A stretch of 58,595 nucleotides of DNA from Flemingiibacterium sp964603455 (lineage in GTDB: Bacteria; Bacillota; Clostridia; Oscillospirales; CAG-272). Below, in pieces: positions 1 to 9,970 of this stretch. The DNA lies in contig CAZRVL010000008.1 of NCBI GenBank assembly GCA_964603455.1, positions 1-58,595 of the forward strand, given 5' to 3'. The position numbers and the translations under genes were made by a program. The notes beneath the pieces are model-generated. The model made no database searches and was not told where the DNA came from. It saw only the letters and a list, made by a program, of their open reading frames with translations. Numbering within the stretch: position 1 is the stretch's first letter; each line of letters begins with the position of its first letter.

Positions 1-127
1 CGCCATTCTTTCGTACATTTTCTATTACCGTGGCGACCGTCTGCATGATCTCGGTCGGGATAGCTGATGCACGTGCAGATAACAGCTCAAATAATTCGCC
101 AAACTTTTCTTTTTCATAGATACGCAT
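1..127 (-). CDS. hisD: histidinol dehydrogenase, N-terminal fragment
   Basis: Only the first 42 codons are in the window. The start ATG reads on the minus strand from 127 and gives MRIYEKEKFGELFELLSARA and onward, ending near VIENVRKNG. A short N-terminal helix followed by a stretch like V..VI..VR..GD is how HisD (oxidation of histidinol to histidine, last step of the pathway) normally begins. The gene lies 12 bases downstream of hisG in the same direction, the usual hisZ-hisG-hisD order in Firmicutes, and position supports the call more than the sequence does. It is expected to share the hisZ promoter at 2061-2089. Confidence 0.7.
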   Translation of the reverse strand, partial: MRIYEKEKFGELFELLSARASAIPTEIMQTVATVIENVRKNG

Positions 128-139
128 ATTTATTCACCA

Positions 140-772
140 CTATTCATTATTTTTATCGATATGTTTATATATCCGCTCAACAAACTCATCTATCTCGTTC
201 TTTTTGAGCTTGATCGAAGCCGTGTTGACGATCAGTCGCGTGGAAATGTAAGCAACATCCTCGTAAACCTCAAGTCCATTTTCACGCAAAGTCGTTCCGG
301 TCTCAACAATATCGACGATAGCATCGGCTAAATTAAGTATCGGAGCAAGCTCTACAGAGCCTTCGATCTTGACGATCTCAACGTCAAGTCCCTTCTGCTT
401 GAAAAAATTCTTCGTGACATTCGGATATTTTGAAGCAATAACAATATTTTTGCTGTTGTCGAGCCGCTTTTCACGCAGACCCGCGAGCGCAAATTTGCAT
501 TTTCCGAAATTCAAGTCAAGTATTTCGTGAAACCAATTTCCATGCTCCATTATCGTGTCTTCGCCGACTATACCGACATCGCAGACACCATGTTCTATAT
601 ATGTAATAACATCGGCAGCCTTAGCCAACACGACTTCAATGTCGGCATTTCGAATCTTCAAAACAAGTTTTCTGCCTTTTTCTTCCAATTCCGTGCAATC
701 ATACCCTGCAAGTTTCAACAGTTCGACCGACTTGCTTTCGATCCTTCCCTTGGTCAACGCTATGCGGATCAT
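140..772 (-). CDS. hisG: ATP phosphoribosyltransferase, short catalytic subunit
   Basis: This is the first committed enzyme of histidine synthesis, joining ATP and PRPP to give phosphoribosyl-ATP in the cytoplasm. The protein is 210 residues. It opens with MIRIALTKGR and carries the PRPP-binding segment DIVETGTT at residues 154-161. It lacks the C-terminal ACT-like regulatory domain of long HisG proteins (about 290-300 residues), so it is the short form that needs HisZ for activity and feedback control. hisZ lies 54 bases upstream in the same operon, which agrees. ATG at 770-772 has a modest AAAGGA-type ribosome site. Confidence 0.95.
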   Translation of the reverse strand: MIRIALTKGRIESKSVELLKLAGYDCTELEEKGRKLVLKIRNADIEVVLAKAADVITYIEHGVCDVGIVGEDTIMEHGNWFHEILDLNFGKCKFALAGLREKRLDNSKNIVIASKYPNVTKNFFKQKGLDVEIVKIEGSVELAPILNLADAIVDIVETGTTLRENGLEVYEDVAYISTRLIVNTASIKLKKNEIDEFVERIYKHIDKNNE

Positions 773-826
773 TTATGACCGTCCTTTCCGTTCTCATCCG
801 AGTTGTTTCAACAGCTCGACCTGTAT

Positions 827-2002
827 TCAGTCCTTATCGGTGGCATTAGATGTTAGATTTTCGACCTTTTTGATATTCATTGCTTTTGCATATTTATTAG
901 TTTCTGCAATATCATCAAAGGTAGAAAGCTCACATATCAGCCCCTGTTCATTGTACCACTTCTTCCGACCGATAGCTTCGCGAAAGTTGTTTTCATCAAA
1001 ATGCACAATGACATCAGGTGTCTTCGAATCGAGCATCATTCTGTTCTTCTGCAAGGCATCGGCAACCGCACAAACATTTATCGCAAAACCGGTCGCAGGA
1101 GCGTCATACCCGAATGTCGAAAGCAACTTGTCATAACGTCCGCCATTGAGCACAGGTTCTCCAGCATTGTCGATATATCCGCGGAATAATATTCCGGTGT
1201 AATAATCAAGTTTCGGAACGATGTCGAGATCGATCATTATCTGTTCGGAATAGCCTGCATCGGCAAGCAGATTGTAAAGAGTTTTTACATATTCGAGTGA
1301 TTTTTCAGCCTCTGGAATACCCTCAGCCGTCTCATAAGCCTTTTCGAATATCTCCGCGCCGCCGAAAAGCTGCGGAAGTTTTCTAATTCTGTCTTCGCAT
1401 TCTGACTGCTTTTCAAATCTGACGAATCGCTTTTCCTCGACCGTCTTTCTGAGCTCGGCATTGTCCTCATCGTTAAGTCCGACAGAATTGATTATTGAAT
1501 TGAAGAATCCGGCATGTCCGATCTCCAGTTTATACTTGAGTCCGAGAGATTTCAGAGCTTCAAGTGCCGTCATAATACACAGAATATCCGCTTTGAGTCC
1601 TGGTGCGCCGATAAGCTCGATACCGCTTTGAAGTATCTCGTTGCGCTTTCCGGAATAATCTCCGTTTATACGATATATTTTCTGATTATAGAACAGCTTC
1701 TGAGGAAGACCCGCATTTCTCAGCTTTGTTGCCGCAACACGTGCGATCGGTGTAGTATTGTCGGGTCTGAGTGCCATCAGCTTTCCGGTATTGTCGGTCA
1801 GCTTATACATATTCTCCTGCTTTATCGAGCTGTTCACAGTCGAAATAAGATCATAATTTTCGATAGTCGGAGTTTCAACGCGGCTGAAGCCGGACTGCTC
1901 ATAAATAGCCGTGAACCGCTGAGTCAATCTCTGATAGAGATCAGCTTCGGCAAACAGCAGATCGCGTGTTCCTTCGGGTATCGTTATATCAAGTTTGCCC
2001 AT
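827..2002 (-). CDS. hisZ: ATP phosphoribosyltransferase regulatory subunit
   Basis: HisZ is a catalytically inactive relative of histidyl-tRNA synthetase that assembles with short HisG and confers histidine feedback inhibition. The 391-residue protein has a class II synthetase-like core: the motif 2-type segment LRPDNTTPIAR at residues 78-88 and a late GGRYDKLL segment followed by GFAINV. It is shorter than a true HisRS (about 420-430 residues) and seems to lack the anticodon-binding domain. It is the first gene of the hisZ-hisG-hisD unit and is preceded by a consensus promoter. A genuine HisRS is possible in principle, but the size and the short HisG neighbour argue for HisZ. Confidence 0.93.
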   Translation of the reverse strand: MGKLDITIPEGTRDLLFAEADLYQRLTQRFTAIYEQSGFSRVETPTIENYDLISTVNSSIKQENMYKLTDNTGKLMALRPDNTTPIARVAATKLRNAGLPQKLFYNQKIYRINGDYSGKRNEILQSGIELIGAPGLKADILCIMTALEALKSLGLKYKLEIGHAGFFNSIINSVGLNDEDNAELRKTVEEKRFVRFEKQSECEDRIRKLPQLFGGAEIFEKAYETAEGIPEAEKSLEYVKTLYNLLADAGYSEQIMIDLDIVPKLDYYTGILFRGYIDNAGEPVLNGGRYDKLLSTFGYDAPATGFAINVCAVADALQKNRMMLDSKTPDVIVHFDENNFREAIGRKKWYNEQGLICELSTFDDIAETNKYAKAMNIKKVENLTSNATDKD

Positions 2003-2060
2003 TTTTTCTTTCCCTTTTCTAAAAATCTGTAGGTTGAAGCCTTCGCTTTAGCATGATAAT

Positions 2061-2089
2061 ATGATACCATATTTTCGCATTTTTGTCAA
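2061..2089 (-). promoter_or_regulatory. sigma-A-type promoter of hisZ operon
   Basis: On the minus strand TTGACA (2084-2089), a 17-base spacer and TATCAT (2061-2066) stand upstream of hisZ. The spacer ends in TATGG, giving an extended -10. Predicted leader is about 50 bases; no T-box or other leader structure is recognised. Confidence 0.8.
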
Positions 2090-2139
2090 TTGACTTTTTC
2101 AACAATATACTTTGTCATGATCGAAATAATATCGTCACA

Positions 2140-5100
2140 TCAAAAGAATGACAGCTGATTCGTCTCGGTCATACCGTCAAGCGCACCGGCACCTCGCAAA
2201 ATTTCTATAACAGACCGCGAAAGTCCCGCCTTCATCGAAAGATCCTCTATAGATAAAAATGTCTCACTGTTGCGCACGGCTACTATCTTCTCAGCCGCCT
2301 TGTCACCGAGTCCGCCCAATGCACTGAACGGCATCCTGATCTTTCCGTCCTCAGGCTTGAACGCAAATGCTTCCGATTTGAATAGATCGACCGGCAGAAA
2401 TTTCAGTCCACGCGCAAGCATCTCGCGAACCAATAAAAATGTGTCCGCGGATTCTTTTTCCTTCTGAGTCGCCTCAGTTCCCTTTTTTCGTACCTCATCG
2501 ATTAGCGCATTTATACCGCTTATGCCCTTTTGAGCGATCTCGGCATCGAAGCCGCCCGGAGCGACAGTCAAAAAAGCAGCGTAAAATTCGAGCGGATAAT
2601 ATATTTTGTACCATCCAAGACGTATCGCCGACATGACATATGCCGCCGCATGCGCCTTCGGGAACATATATTTTATCTTTTTGCAGGACGCGATATACCA
2701 ATCCGGAACGCCGTGTTCGATCATCGTTGCCTCATATTCGGGCTTTAAGCCTTTTCCCTTTCGGACATCCTCCATTATTTTGAACGCAACGGCATTTTCG
2801 AGATGATACTGCTGTATCAAAACGAGCATTATTCCGTCTCGCGTTCCTATGACCTGAGAAATATCGCATATTCCTTCCTTTATAAGATCCTGCGCATTTC
2901 CGAGCCAAACGTCAGTGCCGTGAGTAAGTCCGGAGATCTGAAGAAGATCGGCGAAGTTCTTCGGCTTTGCATCGACCAGAACGCTCTGAATGAATCTCGT
3001 GCCCATTTCGGGAAGTCCAAGCGTTCCGAGCGGACAGCCAATATCCTCAGGCGTGACACCAAGCGGTCTCGGCGATTCAAACAGCTCGTATACCGCTCTG
3101 TCGTTCATCTTTACATCCATGACCGAGGTGTTCGTATATTTTTCAAGCCACTTGTACTTTGTCGGCATATCGTGTCCAAGCTCATCAAGCTTAAGTATCG
3201 TATCATGCAGATAGGTAAATGCAAAGTGAGTCGTAACTATATTCGAATCCGGGTCATCCGCAGGATGCTGTACAGGTGTAAAATCGTATACCTCATATTC
3301 ACGCGGAACAACGATTATACCGCCCGGATGCTGCCCCGTAGTCCGTTTTATACCGACACAGGTGTTTACAAGACGGTCTATCTCAGCCTTGTTCAGCTTT
3401 TTCTTGCGGTCTTCGAGATATTTTATAACGTATCCATATGCGGTTTTCGCCGCCAAAGTGCCGAGTGTACCTGCGCGAAAGACATTCTCAGAGCCGAAAA
3501 GCTGCTCGGTATATTTATGCACCTTTCCCTGTACCTCGCCCGAAAAGTTCAGGTCAATATCAGGTGACTTGTCTCCGTAAAATCCCAAGAAAGTCTCAAA
3601 AGGAATATCATGCCCATCACCTACTAGCTTCGTACCGCATTTCGGACAATCCTTGTCAGGCAGATCAAAACCAGAGCCATACGAACCATCTGTTATAAAT
3701 TCGGAATACTTGCACTTCGGACAATAATAATGCGGCGGCAGCGGATTGACCTCGGAGATACCCGACATAGATGCAACGAAGGAAGAACCGACCGAGCCGC
3801 GAGAGCCGACCAAATATCCCTGTTCCTCGCTGTATTGAACGAGCTTCTGTGCGATCATGTATAAAACCGCAAATCCGTGCTTGATTATCGAGGTCAATTC
3901 CTTGTCGAGCCGCGAGGAAACTATCTCCGGCAATGGATCGCCGTAAAGTTCCTTCGCACGATCCCAACAGCGTCTCTGAAGCTCTTCCTCAGAGCCTTCG
4001 AGATTAGGTGTATACGTGCCCTTCGGTATCGGTCGGACATTTTCCACCATATCGGCAATCAGATTCGTATTCGTAACAACGACCTCATAAGCTGCCTCTT
4101 CACCGAGATATTTAAATTCCTCAAGCATCTCCTCGGTCGTGCGAAAATAAAGATGTACACGCCTATCCGCATCGGCAAACTTTTGTCCTGCGAGCAGTAT
4201 CTGGCGTGTTATCTCATCGTCATCCTCAAGAAAATGTGCATCGCAGGTGGCAACTACCGGCTTTCCGAGCTTTTTTCCGAGCTGATATATCTTCTTGTTT
4301 ATCTCTATAAGCTCATCGCGGCTTCCGACGATTTCCTTGTCGAGCATGAACTGATTGTTCGAAAGCGGTTGTATCTCAAGATAATCGTAGAAATTTGCGA
4401 TTTCCTCGATCTCATTCTGAGTCTTATTTTCGAGAATAGCCTGATAAAGCTCACCTGCCTCGCAGGCAGATCCGATTATCAAGCCATCGCGGTGCTCCTC
4501 GATGAGAGTCTTCGGAGTACGCGGAACACGATGATAATAATTTAGATAGCTCTGAGAAATGATCTTGTAAAGATTTTTCATTCCGACAAGGTTCTTTACC
4601 AAAATTATCTGGTGATACGATTTTAGCTTCAGCGGATCAGAACGCTCGGACATTAGCTGCTGCATCTCTTCGAGATTTCCCGCGCCCTCGCCTCTTATCT
4701 TGTCGAATAAGCACTTCAATATCAAAGCAAGCATCTCTGCATCGTCACACGCACGGTGATGATTAAAATCGCCAAGTCCAAAATATTCCGCGAGTGTATC
4801 GAGCTTGTGACGCTTAAGCTCGGGATTCGCATATCTCGAAAGCGCAACAGTGTCAAGATACGGATTCGGAAATTCAATACCGTTGTCCTGAGAGACTTTA
4901 CGAATAAACGATGTATCGAACGAAGCATTGTGCGCGACCAATATCCGATCTCCTGCAAATTTCAAAAATTCGCGAACTGCCTCGGCATTGTCGGGCGCAC
5001 CTGATACCATCTCATCGGTTATTCCGGTGAGCTGCGTAATATTTTCGGGAATATGTATCTTCGGGTCTGAAAAGGTATTGAATCTGTCGATTATCTCACC

Positions 5101-6546
5101 GGCTTTAAAAATTACCGCACCGATCTCGGTGATCTTGCAGCTTTGAGGCGAAAGTCCGGTAGTCTCAATATCGAAAACACAGTATTCCTCATCGAAATTC
5201 GTCTGTAAATACTTTTCAAGATTGTCTCCGAAAAGCACACGCGCCGTGTCATCGACAAAATAATTCTCGATACCGTAAATCACCTTCATGTCGAGCTTTT
5301 CAGCCGCTTCCATCGCGAGAGGAAAAGCCTGAACATTTCCGTGGTCGGTTATCGCAACAGCCTTATGCCCCCAACTGTGCGCCAGCTTTACAAGCTCCTT
5401 CGGCGGAATTATCGCATCCATAGAGGACATCTGTGTATGGCAGTGAAGCTCTACACGCTTTTCGGGCGCATTGTCCATCCTGTATTTCTGCGAGATCTTC
5501 ATAATGCTGTTCGGAACAAGCACAGCCTCCTGGTCGAACGAATCGATCTTAGAATATCCCTGTATCGCGATAGTCATGCCATCCTTAATATTCGTCAAAT
5601 ACGGTTCTAATTCTTCCTTCGGCTGAGCCAGCTTTATATAAATCGAAGAATCGTTGTCGGTTATAGCAAAAGTCAAGATCAGCTTGTCACCGCGCCGAGT
5701 TTCCTTAGTCTCAAACCCAAACGTTTCGCCGAGTACTATGATATTTTTTTTCGGACCGTCAATGGTTCTTATCGGTATCGGATCAGCTATTTCGAACTCG
5801 TTTCCGATAAGCACCTCCGGCGAGGAAATATCAAAAAGCTTGCCGCCGATATGGAAAACATTGTCATTTTTTTCATAATTCAACTCTCCCTGCGACAAGG
5901 TTGAGATATGCGTAAAGTCCTTATACTTGTCCTCTTCGACCTCATTAGGCTTTGGCTCATTCTTGAAGCTTTTTCCATTGATTATCTCATTCTGCTGAGC
6001 GCGTGCGATCTGTTCGAGCTGTGCAAGCTGAGAATCAAGAATATTGTCAGACGGCGAAAATCCGCTCTCCTGCGAAATAGTGACTTCGTAGCGTATGCCA
6101 AATTCACCGAAAATTATATTTGATATTATCTCATTTGTCTTAGCACAGTAAAGCAGCTCAACGCCGCCGTTAGTGAATGATACGCTGATATTTAATTTGT
6201 TTCCGTCAAATTCGTAGTCATATTCCTTAAAAAATCCGCGTGAGACCGCGCCGACCCGATTCAGTTCCTTCATGACTTCGGGAATATACCGCATATCAAA
6301 GATCTCCGGCGGATATTTCGGCAATATTCTGACAAGCCGAAGGTCATACGCCTCGCGTATCTCATCCTCTATCTCGTAAAGCCTGTCCTTCGGAACTATC
6401 TCAGGAAAATTCGCACTTACCTCGACTATCCGCCGCTCGCGGTCTATCTTGCAGTTCACATCGGTAACTTTGTCGAGTACGGTTCGAGCTTTATTTGATT
6501 GTGTGTATTTAGTGAATATTTTTTCAAACTTATTCAAATTTTTCAC
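2140..6546 (-). CDS. polC: DNA polymerase III alpha subunit, PolC type
   Basis: This is the replicative polymerase of low-GC Gram-positives, with built-in proofreading. The 1468-residue length fits the family. Domains in order: N-terminal and OB-type region, a split PHP domain beginning with VELHCHTQMSSMDA near residue 364, a DEDD exonuclease starting FDIETTGLS near 456, then the polymerase core with GSRGSVGSS near 909, a four-cysteine zinc site (two CPKC motifs) and the catalytic PDIDLNFSGE near 992. The start is GTG at 6544-6546, 24 bases after the ispG stop, with no good ribosome site visible, so it may rely on coupling to ispG. It is the last gene of the lipid/isoprenoid block, as in other Clostridia. 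Confidence 0.98.
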   Translation of the reverse strand: MKNLNKFEKIFTKYTQSNKARTVLDKVTDVNCKIDRERRIVEVSANFPEIVPKDRLYEIEDEIREAYDLRLVRILPKYPPEIFDMRYIPEVMKELNRVGAVSRGFFKEYDYEFDGNKLNISVSFTNGGVELLYCAKTNEIISNIIFGEFGIRYEVTISQESGFSPSDNILDSQLAQLEQIARAQQNEIINGKSFKNEPKPNEVEEDKYKDFTHISTLSQGELNYEKNDNVFHIGGKLFDISSPEVLIGNEFEIADPIPIRTIDGPKKNIIVLGETFGFETKETRRGDKLILTFAITDNDSSIYIKLAQPKEELEPYLTNIKDGMTIAIQGYSKIDSFDQEAVLVPNSIMKISQKYRMDNAPEKRVELHCHTQMSSMDAIIPPKELVKLAHSWGHKAVAITDHGNVQAFPLAMEAAEKLDMKVIYGIENYFVDDTARVLFGDNLEKYLQTNFDEEYCVFDIETTGLSPQSCKITEIGAVIFKAGEIIDRFNTFSDPKIHIPENITQLTGITDEMVSGAPDNAEAVREFLKFAGDRILVAHNASFDTSFIRKVSQDNGIEFPNPYLDTVALSRYANPELKRHKLDTLAEYFGLGDFNHHRACDDAEMLALILKCLFDKIRGEGAGNLEEMQQLMSERSDPLKLKSYHQIILVKNLVGMKNLYKIISQSYLNYYHRVPRTPKTLIEEHRDGLIIGSACEAGELYQAILENKTQNEIEEIANFYDYLEIQPLSNNQFMLDKEIVGSRDELIEINKKIYQLGKKLGKPVVATCDAHFLEDDDEITRQILLAGQKFADADRRVHLYFRTTEEMLEEFKYLGEEAAYEVVVTNTNLIADMVENVRPIPKGTYTPNLEGSEEELQRRCWDRAKELYGDPLPEIVSSRLDKELTSIIKHGFAVLYMIAQKLVQYSEEQGYLVGSRGSVGSSFVASMSGISEVNPLPPHYYCPKCKYSEFITDGSYGSGFDLPDKDCPKCGTKLVGDGHDIPFETFLGFYGDKSPDIDLNFSGEVQGKVHKYTEQLFGSENVFRAGTLGTLAAKTAYGYVIKYLEDRKKKLNKAEIDRLVNTCVGIKRTTGQHPGGIIVVPREYEVYDFTPVQHPADDPDSNIVTTHFAFTYLHDTILKLDELGHDMPTKYKWLEKYTNTSVMDVKMNDRAVYELFESPRPLGVTPEDIGCPLGTLGLPEMGTRFIQSVLVDAKPKNFADLLQISGLTHGTDVWLGNAQDLIKEGICDISQVIGTRDGIMLVLIQQYHLENAVAFKIMEDVRKGKGLKPEYEATMIEHGVPDWYIASCKKIKYMFPKAHAAAYVMSAIRLGWYKIYYPLEFYAAFLTVAPGGFDAEIAQKGISGINALIDEVRKKGTEATQKEKESADTFLLVREMLARGLKFLPVDLFKSEAFAFKPEDGKIRMPFSALGGLGDKAAEKIVAVRNSETFLSIEDLSMKAGLSRSVIEILRGAGALDGMTETNQLSFF

Positions 6547-6570
6547 CGTATATTCGTGTATATTCGCATA

Positions 6571-7641
6571 TCACATTTTGTTTATCTCATCGCAAAGTGC
6601 TTCGAGCGCACGCTCCTCGCTGACCTTTGCAATGATCTCACCCTTCTTGAATATCAATGCTTCACCGTTTCCGCCGGTAAGTCCGATGTCAGCCTCACGC
6701 GCTTCACCTGGACCATTTACAACGCACCCCATCAATGCTACCTTTATAGGTCTTGAAGGATGTAATCTTTGCAGATATTCGGTTTCGAATTTATTAACAA
6801 TATTTATAAGATCTATTTTAGTACGTCCACAGGTCGGACAGGAAACGATACTGACCATGTTTTTCGAATCAAGTCCAAGCGCACTCAGCAATGCACGTCC
6901 CTCAATGACCTCAAGCACAGGATCGGCAGTCAGCGAGACTCTGATGGTGTCTCCAATGCCGTCAGCAAGCAGCGAACCTATTCCAATCGCCGACTTGAGC
7001 GTTCCCATATGCTGTGAACCGGCTTCGGTAACACCGATATGCAACGGATATTCAGCCGATTTATACAATATACGATTTGCTTCGATCATGGTCTTGACAT
7101 CCGAGGATTTTATGGAGATCACAATGTCATCGAAATTCAGCGATTCAAGTATTCTGACATGGCCCATCGCACTTTCAGCTAAAGCCTCAGCAGTCGGCGC
7201 ACCGTATTTCGTAAGTATGCTCTTTTCGAGAGACCCACTGTTGACACCTATACGTATCGGAATGCTGCGTTCGCGGCAGGCAGCAACGACCTCTCTAACT
7301 CGGTCAATAGATCCGATATTTCCGGGATTTATACGTATTTTGTCAATACCTGCTTCACAGCAAGCAACAGCGATCCTATAATCAAAATGTATATCCGCTA
7401 CCAATGGGAGCTTTATTTCGCAATTTTTCAGTCTGCGTATCGTCTCGACCGCAGCAATATCGGGAACAGCAAGTCTGACAATATCGCATCCGGCAGCTTC
7501 AAGCTTTAATATCTGTTCGCGACAGGCTTCAAAATCATGCGTATCTGTGTTAGTCATGGATTGAACAGCGATATTGTTTCCGCCGCCTATTGATAATGAA
7601 CCGATTTTTACGATTTTACGTTTTGAATTTTGCATAAACAT
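6571..7641 (-). CDS. ispG: 4-hydroxy-3-methylbut-2-enyl-diphosphate synthase
   Basis: IspG (GcpE) reductively opens methylerythritol cyclodiphosphate to HMBPP in the MEP isoprenoid pathway. The 356-residue protein has the short bacterial form: a TIM-barrel N-terminal part (IAVQSMTNTDTHD near residue 24) and a C-terminal 4Fe-4S domain. The expected cluster ligands are Cys268, Cys271 (SCPTCGRT) and Cys306, with Glu313 in VNGPGEA. dxr, another MEP gene, and uppS, which uses the product, are in the same block. A hairpin at 7685-7720 separates it from rseP, so partial uncoupling of expression is possible. Confidence 0.97.
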   Translation of the reverse strand: MFMQNSKRKIVKIGSLSIGGGNNIAVQSMTNTDTHDFEACREQILKLEAAGCDIVRLAVPDIAAVETIRRLKNCEIKLPLVADIHFDYRIAVACCEAGIDKIRINPGNIGSIDRVREVVAACRERSIPIRIGVNSGSLEKSILTKYGAPTAEALAESAMGHVRILESLNFDDIVISIKSSDVKTMIEANRILYKSAEYPLHIGVTEAGSQHMGTLKSAIGIGSLLADGIGDTIRVSLTADPVLEVIEGRALLSALGLDSKNMVSIVSCPTCGRTKIDLINIVNKFETEYLQRLHPSRPIKVALMGCVVNGPGEAREADIGLTGGNGEALIFKKGEIIAKVSEERALEALCDEINKM

Positions 7642-7684
7642 ACATCCTTATGTAAAAATGAATGAAATTTGGTATAAATATTCA

Positions 7685-7720
7685 GTATGTCTCTCGCAGT
7701 TATACCGCAGAGAGACATAC
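7685..7720 (-). other. intra-operon hairpin between rseP and ispG
   Basis: An 11-base perfect stem (GTATGTCTCTC at 7685-7695 with its complement at 7710-7720) encloses a 14-base loop, just after the rseP stop. There is no strong run of T after it on the minus strand, so it looks more like an attenuating or RNA-processing hairpin than an efficient terminator. Confidence 0.5.
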
Positions 7721-7728
7721 AATGATTG

Positions 7729-8763
7729 TTATACGAATAATTTGAGTATATCGTTCATCGACACAACAAACATAAGCAGTAAAAGGAGCACTATGCCGGC
7801 GAAATGGACATATCCCTCAAATTCAGGCTTGACAGGTTTGCGGCGAACGAGCTCTATGAACTGGAACAACAGCCGACCGCCATCGAGTGCGGGCAGTGGA
7901 AGCAAATTGAATATTCCGAGATTTATCGTAATGACGACTACCAAATAAAGGAAATCAACTGTACTTTCTGATGCCGCCTCGCTCACAGCAGTTGTAACAC
8001 CGATAGGTCCTGACATCTGATCAAGCCCATAATGCCCCGTAACAAGATCGAGCAGCGACTGCCAGATCATTTTCACCGTTGAGATAGATCTGAAAAACGA
8101 CTGCTTCACAACATTTCCGAAATTTTTCTCGACCGCCAAAACGACAAAATCGACCATTCCGTATTCAACACCATCGGAAACTATCGTCGGGAACGAAACA
8201 TCCTTTAAAATCAACGTCTCGCCATCACGCTTGACCTTAAGCTCCACAGGCTCAGTGCCGTTTCGCATGATCTCATATGCCAACTCAGAAGCGATACGCA
8301 CACGCGAATCGTTCACCGCAACGATTTCATCTCCAACATTCAAGCCCGACTGCTCACTCAGTGCATTTTCTTCGGTAAATCTCAGAACCGTAGTCCCACC
8401 GATGGCCGGCGACATCGTTACAACGACCGCCATCAAAATAAATCCGAGCAACAGATTCATACAAGCACCTGCGGCTGTGATCACCATTCGCTGCCAGACA
8501 GGCTTATTGTTCAAAGCATTTTCATCATCGCTCTCCTCGTCCTCGCCGACCATAGCAACAAAACCGCCTATCGGGAAAAGCCTGAGAGAATAAACTATGC
8601 CGCTTTTGGGTGAAACCTTTGACAGCAGCTTCGGACCCATTCCGACAGCGAATTCGCGAATCGAAACGTTAAAGCTGCGTGCAGTCAAAAAATGCCCAAG
8701 TTCGTGTATCAAAATCAACAGCGAAAGTGTTAGTATTGTGAGTAAAATGTACCAAATTTTCAT
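7729..8763 (-). CDS. rseP: site-2 intramembrane metalloprotease RseP/RasP
   Basis: This is an M50 membrane protease that cleaves transmembrane segments of anti-sigma factors and leftover signal peptides. In 344 residues it has the zinc motif HELGH at residues 20-24 inside the first membrane helix, a PDZ domain at roughly 125-190, and the third catalytic element PALDGG at 291-296, with further membrane helices near 100-118, 270-290 and at the C-terminus. It sits between dxr and ispG, the standard place in Firmicutes. A GGCGGA ribosome site precedes the ATG. Confidence 0.96.
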   Translation of the reverse strand: MKIWYILLTILTLSLLILIHELGHFLTARSFNVSIREFAVGMGPKLLSKVSPKSGIVYSLRLFPIGGFVAMVGEDEESDDENALNNKPVWQRMVITAAGACMNLLLGFILMAVVVTMSPAIGGTTVLRFTEENALSEQSGLNVGDEIVAVNDSRVRIASELAYEIMRNGTEPVELKVKRDGETLILKDVSFPTIVSDGVEYGMVDFVVLAVEKNFGNVVKQSFFRSISTVKMIWQSLLDLVTGHYGLDQMSGPIGVTTAVSEAASESTVDFLYLVVVITINLGIFNLLPLPALDGGRLLFQFIELVRRKPVKPEFEGYVHFAGIVLLLLLMFVVSMNDILKLFV

Positions 8764-8785
8764 TGTGATTTCCGCCTTTTAACAT

Positions 8786-9940
8786 TTAATGCAAGCTCTT
8801 GCAGATAGCCGCCGCTTGAAGCATCGCATCCTCCGCCGCAGTACGAATATCCGATAATGTCGGATGCTGAATATTTATACATTTTTCGAGTGTTTTCTCG
8901 ACAACCCGCGAAATGTCATTAAAACCAATAAAACCATCGAAATATTGAGAGACCGCAACTTCATCCGCCGCAGTCAATGCCGCAGTCATAGTCCCACCCA
9001 GCTCAGCACACTCAAATGCGATCCTGAGCAGCGGAAAGTTGACAAGATCCGGCTCAAAAAAGCTCAATTTTCCGATCTTTGAAAACTCTAAGCGTTCCAT
9101 GAGTCCGGGCAGGCGATCAGGATAAGTCATTGCATACTGCGCACACAGCCGCATATCCGGAACACTCAACTGTGCGATCACCGCGTTGTCATTGTATTCG
9201 ACCATCGAATGTATTATGCTTTCGCGGTGTATGACTACCTGAATATTTTTCGGAGATATGTCGAAAAGATACATGGCTTCGATAACTTCAAAGCCTTTAT
9301 TCATCAATGTTGACGAATCTATTGTTATTTTCGCACCCATTTTCCAAGTCGGATGTGCCAATGCCTGGCTCGGTGTGATATTCTCAAGCTCTGAACGTTG
9401 TTTTCCGAAGAACGGACCTCCGGAGGCTGTGAGAAGGATCGATTTTACCGCCGAACTATTTTCTCCCTGCAAGCATTGGTATATCGCCGAATGCTCGCTA
9501 TCGACCGGGATTATTCTAACGCCGTTTTTCTTCGCCAGCGACATGACCTGCTCGCCTGCCATGACTATGGATTCTTTATTAGCCAACGCAAGCGTTTTTT
9601 TAGCTTCAAGCGCGGCGATAGTCGGATCTAATCCGTCGCTTTGACCAATAGAATTAAAAATTATATCCGCATCTTCGAGCGAAGCTGCCTCCAATATAGA
9701 TTTTTTGCCCGAAAACACTTCAATATCGGTGTCCGCGAGCTTTACTTTAAGCTCTGAGGCACTTTTTTCGTTATTCATCACAACGAATCTCGGCTTGAAT
9801 TTTCTTGCCTGCTCCTCCATGACAGCGATATTCCGCCCGCCGGTCAAGGCAAGAACTCGAACGCCGAGGTCGGCAGCAACCTCGGCTGTTTGTTGCCCAA
9901 CCGAACCTGTCGAGCCCAAAATTACAATTTTCTTATCCAT
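8786..9940 (-). CDS. dxr: 1-deoxy-D-xylulose 5-phosphate reductoisomerase
   Basis: Dxr converts DXP to methylerythritol 4-phosphate with NADPH, the committed step of the MEP pathway. The 384-residue protein is full length. It has the dinucleotide-binding loop GSTGSVG at residues 9-15, ANKESIV near 120, and the metal-binding VDSEH with Asp147 and Glu149. It is followed by rseP after 22 bases and preceded by cdsA in the conserved block, so it is probably co-transcribed with both. Confidence 0.97.
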   Translation of the reverse strand: MDKKIVILGSTGSVGQQTAEVAADLGVRVLALTGGRNIAVMEEQARKFKPRFVVMNNEKSASELKVKLADTDIEVFSGKKSILEAASLEDADIIFNSIGQSDGLDPTIAALEAKKTLALANKESIVMAGEQVMSLAKKNGVRIIPVDSEHSAIYQCLQGENSSAVKSILLTASGGPFFGKQRSELENITPSQALAHPTWKMGAKITIDSSTLMNKGFEVIEAMYLFDISPKNIQVVIHRESIIHSMVEYNDNAVIAQLSVPDMRLCAQYAMTYPDRLPGLMERLEFSKIGKLSFFEPDLVNFPLLRIAFECAELGGTMTAALTAADEVAVSQYFDGFIGFNDISRVVEKTLEKCINIQHPTLSDIRTAAEDAMLQAAAICKSLH

Positions 9941-9970
9941 CTTCTGTATATTTATACACTACTCGTGTGT

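Noticed and set aside
2803..3567. 254-codon plus-strand frame inside polC
   Set aside because: Antisense to a fully conserved PolC sequence; Arg/Ser/Tyr-rich with no family pattern.
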